Made by a program: the position numbers and the translations under genes. From the NCBI GenBank assembly GCA_023453795.1, contig JAEXSP010000042.1, positions 1 to 64,000 of the forward strand: 64,000 bases of DNA, given 5' to 3'. Of the stretch, positions 1-9,151 are shown piece after piece. Below the pieces are notes generated by a model. It saw only the letters and a program-made list of their open reading frames with translations. It ran no database searches and was not told the DNA's origin. The number at the start of each line of letters is the position of its first letter. Within the stretch, counting starts at the first letter, position 1. The DNA is from Bacillota bacterium. GTDB lineage: Bacteria; Bacillota; Clostridia; Acetivibrionales; JAEXSP01.

Positions 1-94
1 CTGCTGGTATCAGGAATTCTGTTGCGAGTGGCAGAACCAATTGAATTGTTCCGCTATTTTTGGTATAGTCTTTGTGTAGTAATATTTTGTTCAC
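1..94 (-). CDS. Transposase N-terminus, IS1182-like (partial)
   Basis: A GTG at 92-94 opens a frame that stays open to the window edge (31 codons seen). It encodes a peptide ending TIQLVLPLATEFLIPA. The QLVLPL...IP pattern resembles the first residues of IS1182-family DDE transposases, which open with a short polar stretch followed by QLVLP-type residues. Nothing of the catalytic domain is in view, so function and intactness cannot be judged. No strong ribosome binding site precedes the GTG, as is common for poorly expressed transposases. Confidence 0.45.
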   Translation of the reverse strand, partial: MNKILLHKDYTKNSGTIQLVLPLATEFLIPA

Positions 95-151
95 AACTAT
101 ATTCTACCACATTTGGTGCATCTTAGGATGCACTTCTTGCGTTTTTTCGAC

Positions 152-188
152 GAAAAAAGAGCTGCCTCAAAGTTTATTTTGAGACAGC
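152..188 (-). terminator. Intrinsic terminator inside the IS edge
   Basis: Arms 161-171 and 178-188 form an 11-position stem with one mismatch. On the minus strand it is followed by a run of T (complement of 153-158). It lies downstream of the chemoreceptor gene and upstream of the transposase start, so it can end chemoreceptor transcripts and shield the transposase from read-through. Confidence 0.7.
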
Positions 189-206
189 CCCTTTGGTGAA
201 TTAATA

Positions 207-2459
207 TTAAATTTTAAATCTTTGTATAGTCCTTTGCATTTCTTCTGCCATTGAATTGAGATCTCTTGCAAGATCTGCCAGCTGGGATGAAGAAGCAATC
301 TGTTCTTCAGTTGTTGCATTTATCTCCTGAGAGGCAGCAGCGGAGGATTGGGAGATAATTGTTATAGTATCCATTGAGGAAATCGCCTTTTCTTTAAACT
401 CATCCATTTCCTTTATTACCGAATTCATCTTTTCAAGATGTACTACTATTTCTTCGGTAGCAGCCAATATATCCTTGAAGGTCTTATCTGTGTGGCCGAC
501 AGCGATCATTTGTTTGTCGAGTGTCACAGCTGCTGTATTTGCCTGTTCAACAACATCTTTTGATTTTCCTATGATTTCATTAATTATGCTGCTTATTGAA
601 ATAGATGCATTTTTAGATTGCTCTGCGAGTTTTCTAACCTCATCTGCAACTACTGCAAATCCTTTTCCGGCCTCGCCAGCCCTTGCAGCTTCTATAGTAG
701 CGTTCAAAGCAAGCAGGTTGGTCTGCTCAGATATACTTACGATTACTTTTACTATGCTTGTAATCTGTTTCATGTCATGGTTAAGGCTTACAATCTGAGA
801 AATGATGCCGTTTGTTACCTCACTTGTGTCTTTGGCGGAAATACTTAGTTCATTTATTACTCCAAGTGAGTTCTCGCTCAGGGATTTGGTTTTTTCAGTT
901 ACATGCTGCATTGTTGCAGTGTTTTCAACTATCTTGTTCAGTCTTTCAGCAAGTGAATCCATTACTTCCTTACCCTTTTGGGATTCGAAAGCCTGTTCGG
1001 ATGAACCTGTAGCCATTTCACTGACTGCAGTTGCAATTTGCTCTGCAGCACTTTCGGATTGAACCGAGTGGGTTGATATCTTTTCGGAATTCTGAACGAC
1101 ATCATAGGAAGCTCTTGTTATATCCTTTATCATCAACTGCACATTGGATACCATGCTGTTGAAATTGGCAGAGAATTTTGATATCTCGTCATTATAGCCT
1201 ACACCTAACTGTTTCGTAAAGTTTCCTTTTTTGAGCTCTCCAATGGCATCGTTGATTCTGGATATAGGCAAAGATACACTTCGTGTAACCATGTACGATA
1301 TCAGGAGGGCTAAAATACTGATTATTATTATTAATATTATTGTTAATGAAGTAATTTGCTTTGTCGCAACCATTAACTTGTCGAATGGAACCGCACTTAC
1401 CACTTTCCAGCCATTGTTAAGGTATTTATAGCAAACCAGCATGTTCTGTCCATTCATATGGGCATAGAAAGATCCTTGAGTTAGTACATTAGTTTGGTCT
1501 TCCGCAGTTGTTGAGTCCTTTTTTGTTTTCTTAACAGCTATCTTTTCAGCGCCTTTTTTAGAATTAAGATTATCTGATATCTTTATCTCAGTATCAATCA
1601 ATTTGCCGATATTACTTTGTTTGCCGGAAACCGATTTTTTGGAAAGTATTCTGTTCTTGTCATCAAGGACATAGAATTGCTGTCCTTTAACTCCCAGATC
1701 AATATTATCTAAAATAGAGGAGAATATTTCAGGTTTTGGATTTAACTGCAATATACCACCTGTAGGAATTGAATCTCCCATGTCAGGGTTGTACATGTTA
1801 ACAAATAAAATCGGTATCTTGACAGAGACTGAAGAATCAATTTCCGAAGTATTCATATAAACCCAGTAATTATTTGATTGAGCAGGAAGCTTTTTTACTT
1901 TCTTGTATATAGCACTCTTTTTATCAATTAGCGAACTTCCAAGCTGATCATCATTTCTAGCAGAATAAAAACAGACATTATCAATTGTTTTTGAGCCTAA
2001 TAATAAGCCGTTTAAGTAGCCGTTGAAGTCACTTTGAATCATTATTGGGTCTAAAGCTACAGAATCAGGGTCGTCTGGATCAGGCGGATTAAGTATTACG
2101 TTTTCATAATCCTTGTAATACTTCGAATTTCTAATGTTTTCAGCAACATCCTGAACTTTTGTCATCTGGCTGTCAATATTTACTTGAACCTGGGAAATGA
2201 GCTGCTTTGAATATTTGCCTATATTGCTCTTCATTGCGGATCTAAAACTGCCTAAAGAAATAGAACCGATAATTATAAGAGGCACGACAGATAATAAAAT
2301 AAAAGCAATAATCAATCTAAGATTAATCGCAATCTGCCTCAAAAGTCTTTCTGAGACAATATCCAACAAAGATGCAACCTTAGATAACCCTTTTTTTATC
2401 TTAGGGTTGTTTAACAATTTGAGCGGATTGATTCTCCCCAAAAGATTTAATATTTTCAT
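207..2459 (-). CDS. Methyl-accepting chemotaxis protein
   Basis: A 750-residue transmembrane chemoreceptor. A first membrane segment lies near residues 47-69 and a second near 369-391, bracketing an extracytoplasmic sensor region of about 300 residues (Cache-like by length and position). A HAMP linker follows at about 392-445, then a long helical signalling domain. The conserved hairpin tip is at about 578-614, with the EQTNLLALNATIEAARAGE motif that contacts CheA and CheW. The ligand cannot be read from sequence. The N-terminus before the first membrane segment (about 45 basic residues) is longer than usual. The gene is monocistronic, with no che genes nearby. Confidence 0.96.
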   Translation of the reverse strand: MKILNLLGRINPLKLLNNPKIKKGLSKVASLLDIVSERLLRQIAINLRLIIAFILLSVVPLIIIGSISLGSFRSAMKSNIGKYSKQLISQVQVNIDSQMTKVQDVAENIRNSKYYKDYENVILNPPDPDDPDSVALDPIMIQSDFNGYLNGLLLGSKTIDNVCFYSARNDDQLGSSLIDKKSAIYKKVKKLPAQSNNYWVYMNTSEIDSSVSVKIPILFVNMYNPDMGDSIPTGGILQLNPKPEIFSSILDNIDLGVKGQQFYVLDDKNRILSKKSVSGKQSNIGKLIDTEIKISDNLNSKKGAEKIAVKKTKKDSTTAEDQTNVLTQGSFYAHMNGQNMLVCYKYLNNGWKVVSAVPFDKLMVATKQITSLTIILIIIISILALLISYMVTRSVSLPISRINDAIGELKKGNFTKQLGVGYNDEISKFSANFNSMVSNVQLMIKDITRASYDVVQNSEKISTHSVQSESAAEQIATAVSEMATGSSEQAFESQKGKEVMDSLAERLNKIVENTATMQHVTEKTKSLSENSLGVINELSISAKDTSEVTNGIISQIVSLNHDMKQITSIVKVIVSISEQTNLLALNATIEAARAGEAGKGFAVVADEVRKLAEQSKNASISISSIINEIIGKSKDVVEQANTAAVTLDKQMIAVGHTDKTFKDILAATEEIVVHLEKMNSVIKEMDEFKEKAISSMDTITIISQSSAAASQEINATTEEQIASSSQLADLARDLNSMAEEMQRTIQRFKI

Positions 2460-2789
2460 CTTATTCTCCCCCTGTGTAAAACTCTCTCTATAGCTTATTT
2501 TGATTATAGGATATTAATTTAAAGTTCTATACTAAAATTCGACAAATTATTTCAAAGTCCTCCTAAGTTACATAAAATGATGAAATAATTAAGTTGATAG
2601 AAACCTAAAATATCTATTATAATTATAATCAAAATATACATTATTAACAAGAATATTATTTAATATATGCAAAATACAACTATAAACTACAAAATATTGC
2701 TATATTACGTAAAAAATTGATATATCCACATTGCTAATATCATTTTTTTGATATAATATTATCGTAATAAATTCCTAGGAGTGAAAGGT
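2460..2789. other. AT-rich divergent intergenic region
   Basis: About 330 bases separate the divergent chemoreceptor and hydrogenase-regulator genes. A TATAAT hexamer at 2752-2757 could serve the plus-strand gene, but the nearest -35-like TTGCTA (2731-2736) gives a short 15-base spacer. No reading frame, RNA gene or strong dyad was seen. Confidence 0.5.
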
Positions 2790-3035
2790 ATGGAAAATAG
2801 AATAGCTGTTATAGGGATAGTCGTAAGCAATAGGGAAGAAACGGCAAAAAAAGTGAATGATATATTGAGTAATTTCGGCAAAATCATAGTCGGAAGAATG
2901 GGAATACCTTATAAAGAGCGGGAAATATCCGTCATGTCAATTATAGTCGACGGAACAACAGATGAAATAGGTGCTCTTACCGGAAAGCTCGGGCACATTC
3001 CGGGCATTAAGGTTAAGGTTGCACTGACATATTAA
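2790..3035 (+). CDS. Iron-only hydrogenase system regulator, TM1266 family
   Basis: An 81-residue protein matching the small ACT-like family found with [FeFe]-hydrogenase maturation genes (TM1266 type). Recognisable features are the N-terminal RIAVIGIVVSNRE strand, the central RMGIPYKER segment and the GALTGKLGHIPGIKVK C-terminal half. The ATG at 2790 is preferred over the in-frame GTG at 2781, because AGGAG (2777-2781) overlaps that GTG but is 8 bases from the ATG. No hyd genes are in the window. The next gene is a cysteine desulfurase, which fits an Fe-S role. The regulatory function is inferred from family naming. Confidence 0.85.
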   Translation: MENRIAVIGIVVSNREETAKKVNDILSNFGKIIVGRMGIPYKEREISVMSIIVDGTTDEIGALTGKLGHIPGIKVKVALTY

Positions 3036-3203
3036 GATAATTATTGAGATCTTTTTTGCTTTCAAAATAATTAACTGCATTATTATGTAGAGCAGGTTCC
3101 GATAAACTTTAAGTAATTCTTTTCTTATTCTTTTATTTCCGAGAGGCATTATGAAAAGGTTTACTTCATATTATTTTTTATAATATTGATAAAAAGGTGA
3201 ACT

Positions 3204-4346
3204 ATGATATACATGGATAATGCCGCAACATCATTTCCCAAGCCAGATAAGGTTTATGACGAGGTTTTGAGGTGCATGAAGGAATATTGTGCAAATCCGG
3301 GACGTTCCGGGCACGTTCTTTCGGTAGCGTCAGGCAAGGCAATTTTTGAAGCAAGGGAAAAGATCAGTTCATTTCTTAATATAAAAAACCCATTGAGACT
3401 TTGCTTCACAAAAAATGCGACAGAATCATTAAATATGGCGATAAAAGGAATACTTCTTCCGGGGGACCATGTAATTGCTACAAGCATGGAGCACAACTCG
3501 GTTATAAGACCGCTTAAAACCCTTGAAAAAGACTCGGATATTGAAATAACTATTGTTAGAGGAAACAGCTCGGGCGAGCTTGACCCGGATGACATTAAAC
3601 GGCAGATTCAGGATAATACCTCTTTAATAATATGTACCTTATCCTCAAATGTAAATGGAATGATAATGCCTGTAAAGGAGATAGGGAGCATAGCAAGGCA
3701 AAGCGGCATACCTTTTCTGGTTGATGCATCCCAAGGTATCGGTTCGGTCGAGGTTGATACAGATGAAATGAATATCGACCTGCTTGCTTTTTCCGGACAC
3801 AAAGGATTAATGGGGCCTCAGGGCACCGGAGGACTTTATGTCAGAGAAGGAATTGACATAAGACCTTTGATTCAAGGAGGGACAGGAAGCGATTCACAGA
3901 ATGTATACCAGCCTGGGCATATGCCTGATATGTTTGAAAGCGGAACCCTAAATACACCGGGAATAATAGGACTTAAGGCCGGAGTTGACTTCATTACTTT
4001 TCTAGGAAGAAATGAGATTAGAACATACAAGCATATGTTGATAGAGAGGCTTGAGGACTGGCTGAGAGAAATCGGAGGGATCACTTTCTATCACAGCAGC
4101 GAAATGTCAAAAAATTCGGGAATTGTTGCAATAAATTTCGGGCAAAGATCTTCAACAGAGGTAAGTTCAATACTTAATGATAAATATGGCATTGCTGTGA
4201 GACCGGGTTTACATTGCTCACCGATGGCGCATGAAACGATAGGAACGCTTGAAAGCGGAATAATACGGTTAAGTCCCGGGTGCTTCACAACCTTGGAAGA
4301 AGTGGATTTGGTAACCAATGCTTTCAGGAGACTGAAATATTCATAA
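3204..4346 (+). CDS. Cysteine desulfurase family protein (class V aminotransferase fold)
   Basis: A 380-residue PLP enzyme that probably removes sulfur from cysteine for Fe-S cluster or thio-cofactor assembly. The PLP-binding lysine is K200 in FSGHKGLMGPQGTGG, and the cofactor-ring aspartate is D174 in VDASQG. A cysteine, C338 in RPGLHCSP, sits on the expected mobile loop and is the likely persulfide carrier. The family corresponds to the EF2568-like branch rather than housekeeping IscS. RBS AAAGGTG precedes the ATG. It lies 168 bases after the hydrogenase regulator in the same direction, but co-transcription is uncertain. Confidence 0.9.
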   Translation: MIYMDNAATSFPKPDKVYDEVLRCMKEYCANPGRSGHVLSVASGKAIFEAREKISSFLNIKNPLRLCFTKNATESLNMAIKGILLPGDHVIATSMEHNSVIRPLKTLEKDSDIEITIVRGNSSGELDPDDIKRQIQDNTSLIICTLSSNVNGMIMPVKEIGSIARQSGIPFLVDASQGIGSVEVDTDEMNIDLLAFSGHKGLMGPQGTGGLYVREGIDIRPLIQGGTGSDSQNVYQPGHMPDMFESGTLNTPGIIGLKAGVDFITFLGRNEIRTYKHMLIERLEDWLREIGGITFYHSSEMSKNSGIVAINFGQRSSTEVSSILNDKYGIAVRPGLHCSPMAHETIGTLESGIIRLSPGCFTTLEEVDLVTNAFRRLKYS

Positions 4347-4367
4347 AAATAAGAGGGGAGTGAATTT

Positions 4368-4529
4368 ATGAGGTATGACATCAGATCAATTATTGCTCTG
4401 TTTATTTTGATTATACTTGCTGTTATCGTAGTAAAGATACTTAAGGGAATAATAAGCCTTCTTGTTCCTGCGGCTCTTATAATTATAGCAGGCTACATAG
4501 TTTACATTTTAATAAGGAAAAAACGGTAA
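4368..4529 (+). CDS. Small two-helix membrane protein
   Basis: A 53-residue frame starting MRYDIRS, with a strong GAGGGGAG ribosome binding site at 4353-4360. Two hydrophobic segments (about residues 8-23 and 31-49) are joined by a short KILKG turn, and the protein ends with a basic RKKR tail. It starts 21 bases after the cysteine desulfurase stop, so it is probably co-transcribed. No function is recognised; the shape is that of a small inner-membrane hairpin protein. Confidence 0.65.
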   Translation: MRYDIRSIIALFILIILAVIVVKILKGIISLLVPAALIIIAGYIVYILIRKKR

Positions 4530-4628
4530 TCACCTCGAGAGGTTTTCTCAGGAACTTTGTGCTGTTATTTTTCTAATGTTTTGTGGAGCACATGTATAAG
4601 ACAGGAATATAATATATGGGTGATTGTT

Positions 4629-4793
4629 ATGATATCTGATTATGATGCATATGAAGACGACTGTTGTACACTTGAATGCAGCCACGAGTGGGTAATTTGT
4701 CAGGAGAAATCCGGCAAGTCAGGGTACTTCATGTATTGTAAATACTGTGGTATGGAATATCAGAAGGGTAATACGAATTGTACAGTTCAGTGA
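4629..4793 (+). CDS. Small zinc-ribbon-like hypothetical protein
   Basis: A 54-residue acidic protein starting MISDYDAYEDD. It has cysteines and a histidine spaced like a treble-clef or zinc-ribbon site: CCTLECSH near the start, then CKYCG and a final C. The ATG at 4629 is preferred; an in-frame GTG at 4620 and further upstream frame exist, but neither has a clear ribosome binding site. Such small ribbon proteins are common in clostridia and have no assigned role. A strong stem-loop begins inside its last codons. Confidence 0.55.
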   Translation: MISDYDAYEDDCCTLECSHEWVICQEKSGKSGYFMYCKYCGMEYQKGNTNCTVQ

Positions 4794-4817
4794 GGGAAAT
4801 TCCCTCACTTTGAACTG
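4783..4817 (+). terminator. Stem-loop at the end of the zinc-ribbon gene
   Basis: A nearly perfect dyad: CAGTTCA (4783-4789) pairs with TGAACTG (4811-4817), and GTGAGGGAA pairs with TTCCCTCAC inside it. The stop codon TGA (4791-4793) lies within the structure. No T-run follows directly, so it may stabilise the mRNA end or act as a weak terminator rather than a classic intrinsic one. Confidence 0.55.
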
Positions 4818-4926
4818 CAGTTGAAATGAAGAGTTTTTCTTTCATTATAATAATTTGATCATAATTTTGACAAGCCATGTACATATAAAATCAGTAAATA
4901 TATAATGATGTAAAGTCGTCATTATA

Positions 4927-5274
4927 TTATTGGCTTTTAATTATATCTTTAATGTCATATATGAGTGCCAGACAATCGGCAATGTCTGATGAAAGAGCAC
5001 GGCATGCAAATTTATCCTGGATAAAAAATAGTTTTTCCCATTCAACTAAGATGCTGCGGGCATCCAACAAGCTGGATACGGCATTGTTGAAAGTCATTTC
5101 CAGAGCGGGAAATATCATTTTATAGATTGAGTATTTTGTCTTTTCATATTCGTCTTCCTCGAAGGAAGGTACCTCAAGGATAATTGTAGCAAGCCTGCTA
5201 AGTATCTGATTTATCAAATCCTTTAACGCTTCTTCTGGTGTCAGCTCTTGTTTTAATAGTATAATCCCGGCCAA
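4927..5274 (-). CDS. Hypothetical helical protein
   Basis: A 115-residue protein predicted to be largely helical and acidic, with no recognised motif. The start is TTG (complement of 5272-5274), supported by AAGGAGGA in the complement of about 5281-5288 at good spacing; no ATG lies nearby in frame. It could be transcribed after mrfB on the same strand, 160 bases downstream of it. No function is assigned. Confidence 0.6.
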   Translation of the reverse strand: MAGIILLKQELTPEEALKDLINQILSRLATIILEVPSFEEDEYEKTKYSIYKMIFPALEMTFNNAVSSLLDARSILVEWEKLFFIQDKFACRALSSDIADCLALIYDIKDIIKSQ

Positions 5275-5433
5275 GTTGTCTCCTCCTTATTATTACAGAT
5301 GAACGGTGCTTAAATAGATGCGGATTTTCGCTTTATAACAAATATGTCAAGATTATACTCTCTGTAACAAAAAAAGGAAAGTAAAAAGTAGAAAATAATA
5401 TAAAAATAAATTGTTCTATCAGAATTTGCAATA

Positions 5434-6648
5434 TTACTTGCGAATCTTCCTTTCCAATCTTTCGGCTCTGTTTTTTAAATCGGAATAGTATAGATTCCTT
5501 GAAAAGCTTGCTCTGTGGCATAATTCAATTGCGGAGCTTACTATTTCCAACGCTTTGGTGATGTTCTTAACCCTATGTTCATATTGCTTTGCCAGTTCGA
5601 TCATAATAGGTATATTGGGCAGTTTTGATTCATTTAGCAGCATTTCAAGAAATTCTATTGCCTTGTGGTAGTCCCTGTTTTTCTTGTATATTCTTATAAG
5701 CCTTTTCAGGGACATTTCTTTCAGCATGGCACTTTTAGAATTTATGCAGCAGAAATAGCATTTAATAGCGGTTTCATAATCATTAAGCCTGTCAAATATA
5801 TTACCGGTGCCGTAAAGTTCAGCTAAGCCCCTGGCTGAACTTAAAGGGTCGCGGAGCAGGGAGTTTATTCTAAGCATAAGCGATACCATGGATATGACGT
5901 CATTTTCATTATGAATGATTACCTTCTTCAAATCTAAGGCGTTTCTATCTGACAGATATCTGAAATAGACCTCCGGTATTAAGGCTCCCGGGATATCATC
6001 ATGCCTTTTGATGCCAAGAATATTTTCCTCAAGAGAGGAAAGTCTGCAGTTTTCAAGCTTATGCTTCCAGATCGCCCTTGCGGGATATAAAAGATCAACG
6101 TGAATCGGATCTTTAATTCCAACCCTCATTCTGTTTGCGGTAAACCTTGTTAAAAGTAGATTCCAGTCAAAAGACTTGCCGTTAAAGGATACGAGGATCT
6201 TCTTTTCTTTTAGCACTTGATTTAGGGAAGTCATCATGGCACATTCTTCATCATAATCCCTCATAAGAAATTGCTTTATAGTAAAGCAATCATCCTGAAA
6301 ATAGCCGATGCCGACCAGAAAGGCCACTGTACCAGTGCCTCCGGCAAGCCCTGTCGTTTCAGTGTCAAAGAAAAGCATGTCTTTTACAGTGAGATGGTTT
6401 ATATCGTTTTTTAGAATTGCGGAAATCGGTGACACATCCATGTTTGCAGCTTGTCCGAGAGTATATCCTCCATGACAGTAAGTGAGGGGATATCTCTTCT
6501 CAAGTGAAAAGAATGACCCTGCCTCATTGGTGCATACCAAGCCGTTCAGCAGCTGATGAATGTCGGGCCCTTGAGCCTTGGGCTTTTCTGCCTTGACGCA
6601 GGTTTCTTTTTTATATAAGTCAAGTTTGCTTTTTAAATCTAGGTACAT
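5434..6648 (-). CDS. mrfB: RNase H-like DEDD exonuclease with TPR-like tail (MrfB/YprB)
   Basis: A 404-residue protein whose central region carries a DnaQ/RNase H-like exonuclease fold. The first metal-binding motif is D95-T-E97 in FFDTETTGLAGGTGT, and later acidic residues include the HNENDVISM segment. The C-terminal 130 residues look like TPR repeats. It overlaps the upstream helicase gene by 10 bases on the same strand, the arrangement of yprA-yprB in Bacillus subtilis. There the pair (renamed mrfA-mrfB) repairs mitomycin C damage independently of UvrABC. Function here is inferred from that synteny and domain match. Confidence 0.88.
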   Translation of the reverse strand: MYLDLKSKLDLYKKETCVKAEKPKAQGPDIHQLLNGLVCTNEAGSFFSLEKRYPLTYCHGGYTLGQAANMDVSPISAILKNDINHLTVKDMLFFDTETTGLAGGTGTVAFLVGIGYFQDDCFTIKQFLMRDYDEECAMMTSLNQVLKEKKILVSFNGKSFDWNLLLTRFTANRMRVGIKDPIHVDLLYPARAIWKHKLENCRLSSLEENILGIKRHDDIPGALIPEVYFRYLSDRNALDLKKVIIHNENDVISMVSLMLRINSLLRDPLSSARGLAELYGTGNIFDRLNDYETAIKCYFCCINSKSAMLKEMSLKRLIRIYKKNRDYHKAIEFLEMLLNESKLPNIPIMIELAKQYEHRVKNITKALEIVSSAIELCHRASFSRNLYYSDLKNRAERLERKIRK

Positions 6649-8927
6649 ATGTCCTTCACCCCTGAAAGAATAGTGTCAATCAGCTTTAAGGTTACTTCTT
6701 TGGGATTGCCGCTGCCAGAAAATTCATTGAGAGGTCCTACGCAGGAGGGGCAGCCGGATTCGCACTCGCATTGCTGTATCATAGCCTTTGCAGTCTTGAA
6801 AAGGTCTTCATGGAGGTTGTACAGCTTCTCACTGAAACCAACACCTCCGGGATAACTGTCATATATATAGAGAGTCGGCCTTTCGGTAAAGGATGATTTA
6901 ACCTGGAAGACAACATTAATGTCCCTTGGATCGCACATAAGATACAGAGGAGCGGTATTAGCAATAATATTTGAGAGCCCAAGCAAGCCGTTCTGCAATT
7001 CCGTATGGGGTATAGACGCTGCTATGCTTTCAGATAAACTGACCCAGTAGGAGGTAGTATGCATTTCTATTTCAGGCAGATCCACAGGGCCGGCACCTAT
7101 ATTTTCGTGGGTGTTGAATTTGATCTTTTTAAACATTGTTACAAGTGAACTGACCATGACTTCGCCACTGCATTTCTCAGAAGTGTTGCTTTCATGGCGC
7201 TGTAATACATCAATTACTTTTAAGTCTACAGCAAGGTTTGCGTCAGTATAATAATCAACATTAACCTTCCTTACATAAGCCTTTTTATTGTCAAAATCAA
7301 GCTTTTCCACTTGATACTGCTGACCCTCATGAATATATATAGCTTCTTCGTGCAGCAGCATTGGAGCGCTGAATCTGTCTGTCTCGCCTATAACTCTATG
7401 ATGGGGCTCCGAAGTATCAATTATTATGAAGTTTTCATTGGAAGCACTTCTAAGACTTATCTCGTCCGAAGGGAACACATCCGACATCCAGTGCCAACGT
7501 GAGCCTACATGTCTTATTATTTTTGCGTCCTCCATATAGGAAAGTATTTCCTGAGTCGTCTCAACGCCAAACCTTTCATTGTCTTCAAACGGAAGTTCAA
7601 ATGCCGCACATTTCATATGGCTGTAAAGAATCGTAAGATTGTCAGGGTTAATGAGCCCGTTTTCAGGGTTCCGGCCGAAGAAATAATCCGGATTGTTAAC
7701 AATGTATTGGTCCAGGGGGCTGCTGCTTGCTATCATGAACGTGGCGGAAACGCTGTTCCTTCTGCCGGCTCTTCCGGCTTGCTGCCAGGTGCTGGATATT
7801 GTTCCGGGGTAACCGCAGATAATGCATGCTTCGAGATTTCCTATATCAATGCCGAGCTCAAGTGCATTTGTGCTTACAACGCCTGTAATACTTCCGTTTC
7901 TCAACCCTTTTTCAATTTCACGCCTCAGGCTGGGAAGATAGCCCCCGCGATAGCCCCTTACATTATCCTGGCCGGTAATTTTTCCGAAGAAGATGTCTTT
8001 GAGATAGGTCACAAGAACTTCTACATTAAGCCTGCTTCTTGTAAAAACTATAGTTTGAATATTGTTCCTGATGAGGTTTTCAGCAAATGATTTTGCTTCA
8101 ACAAGGCTGCTTTTCCTGATGCCCAGTTCCTTATTTACAACAGGCGGGTTATAAAAAATAAAATGTTTTTTGCCTGACGGAGCTCCATTATTATTAATCA
8201 GGGTTATATCGGTTTCGGTTATTTTCGCAGCCAGTTCATCGGGATTTGCTATAGTAGCCGAACAGCAAATGAACTGCGGATTAGAGCCGTAAAAAGCGCA
8301 AATCCTCACAAGCCTGCGAATGAGGTTGGCAAGGTGGCTGCCGAAAACTCCCCTGTAATGATGGACTTCGTCAATTACAATGTATTTAAGGTTTTCAAAA
8401 AGCTTTGTCCATTTTGTGTGGTGGGGAAGGACGCCGCTGTGAAGCATGTCAGGATTGGTGACTACAATATGGCCGGCCTGACGTATGGCTTTTCTTGCGG
8501 ATTGAGGAGTATCGCCGTCATAAGTGAAGGTTTTGATGTCTACACCCACTTCAGTAATAAGTTCATGCAGTTCAGATACCTGATCCTGAGAAAGAGCCTT
8601 AGTGGGGAAGAGAAAGATTGCCCGAGACTCTTCATCCTTAAGAATGGAATTGATTACAGGTATGTTATAGCACATGGTTTTTCCAGAAGCAGTCGGTGTA
8701 ACAACCACAACATTCTTTCCTTCATTTACTCTTTCAATGCAGGAAGCCTGATGAGAGTAAAGCCTGTTTATGCTCCTTTTTTTCAGAGCTTCTATTATCC
8801 TGGGGTCGACGCATTCCGGAAAATCCGAATAGACCGCTTCCCGGGCCGGAACTTCAATCCAGGATGTGACATTCGACATCACTCTTTCAGAAGATTTCAT
8901 GTATTGCAGCAGTTGATCAAGATTCAT
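6639..8927 (-). CDS. mrfA: DEAD/DEAH-box helicase with C-terminal zinc module (MrfA/YprA)
   Basis: A 762-residue superfamily 2 DNA helicase. Walker A is TPTASGKT at 77-84 and the DEVH box is at 186-189; helicase C-terminal motifs include TNALELGIDIG and QQAGRAGRR. A C-terminal MrfA Zn-binding (DUF1998) module has four cysteines at about 720, 722, 726 and 729 in CECESGCPSC. This is the architecture of YprA/MrfA, a 3'-5' helicase acting in DNA cross-link repair with the exonuclease encoded by the overlapping downstream gene. The ATG at 8927 follows a GGAG-type ribosome binding site. Confidence 0.93.
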   Translation of the reverse strand: MNLDQLLQYMKSSERVMSNVTSWIEVPAREAVYSDFPECVDPRIIEALKKRSINRLYSHQASCIERVNEGKNVVVVTPTASGKTMCYNIPVINSILKDEESRAIFLFPTKALSQDQVSELHELITEVGVDIKTFTYDGDTPQSARKAIRQAGHIVVTNPDMLHSGVLPHHTKWTKLFENLKYIVIDEVHHYRGVFGSHLANLIRRLVRICAFYGSNPQFICCSATIANPDELAAKITETDITLINNNGAPSGKKHFIFYNPPVVNKELGIRKSSLVEAKSFAENLIRNNIQTIVFTRSRLNVEVLVTYLKDIFFGKITGQDNVRGYRGGYLPSLRREIEKGLRNGSITGVVSTNALELGIDIGNLEACIICGYPGTISSTWQQAGRAGRRNSVSATFMIASSSPLDQYIVNNPDYFFGRNPENGLINPDNLTILYSHMKCAAFELPFEDNERFGVETTQEILSYMEDAKIIRHVGSRWHWMSDVFPSDEISLRSASNENFIIIDTSEPHHRVIGETDRFSAPMLLHEEAIYIHEGQQYQVEKLDFDNKKAYVRKVNVDYYTDANLAVDLKVIDVLQRHESNTSEKCSGEVMVSSLVTMFKKIKFNTHENIGAGPVDLPEIEMHTTSYWVSLSESIAASIPHTELQNGLLGLSNIIANTAPLYLMCDPRDINVVFQVKSSFTERPTLYIYDSYPGGVGFSEKLYNLHEDLFKTAKAMIQQCECESGCPSCVGPLNEFSGSGNPKEVTLKLIDTILSGVKDICT

Positions 8928-9151
8928 ACCGACAGCTCCATTCTACTATATGTAAAGAGACTTCTTATGAGGATAATTATATACCGAACACGCGTTCTTT
9001 GTAAAGAGAGAAATGAAGTAAGGCTATGATGCAAAAGGACTAAATATTATTGAAATATTTTATGATAAAGTATGATGAAGAAATTAATATAAATATGACA
9101 GACAGTTGTCATATAAGCATGATATTATTGAGCAAAAGGAGAGATGAAACT

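Larger units (their letters stand above)
1..191 (-). mobile_element. Left edge of an IS1182-like insertion sequence
   Basis: On the minus strand the segment begins with GGGGCTGTCTCAAA (complement of about 178-191), a sequence that looks like an IS terminus. A stem-loop terminator, a second hairpin (117-134, GTGCATC/GATGCAC) and then the start of a transposase-like frame follow. The element enters from the window edge, so the other end and any target duplication cannot be seen. It ends about 15 bases past the stop codon of the chemoreceptor gene, so that gene is intact. The IS1182 assignment rests on the short N-terminal sequence only. Confidence 0.5.

Noticed and set aside
7509..9029. Long plus-strand open frames (up to 231 codons) opposite mrfA
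   Set aside because: They are antisense to a gene with full helicase motifs, have no ribosome binding sites and show no protein-like motif.
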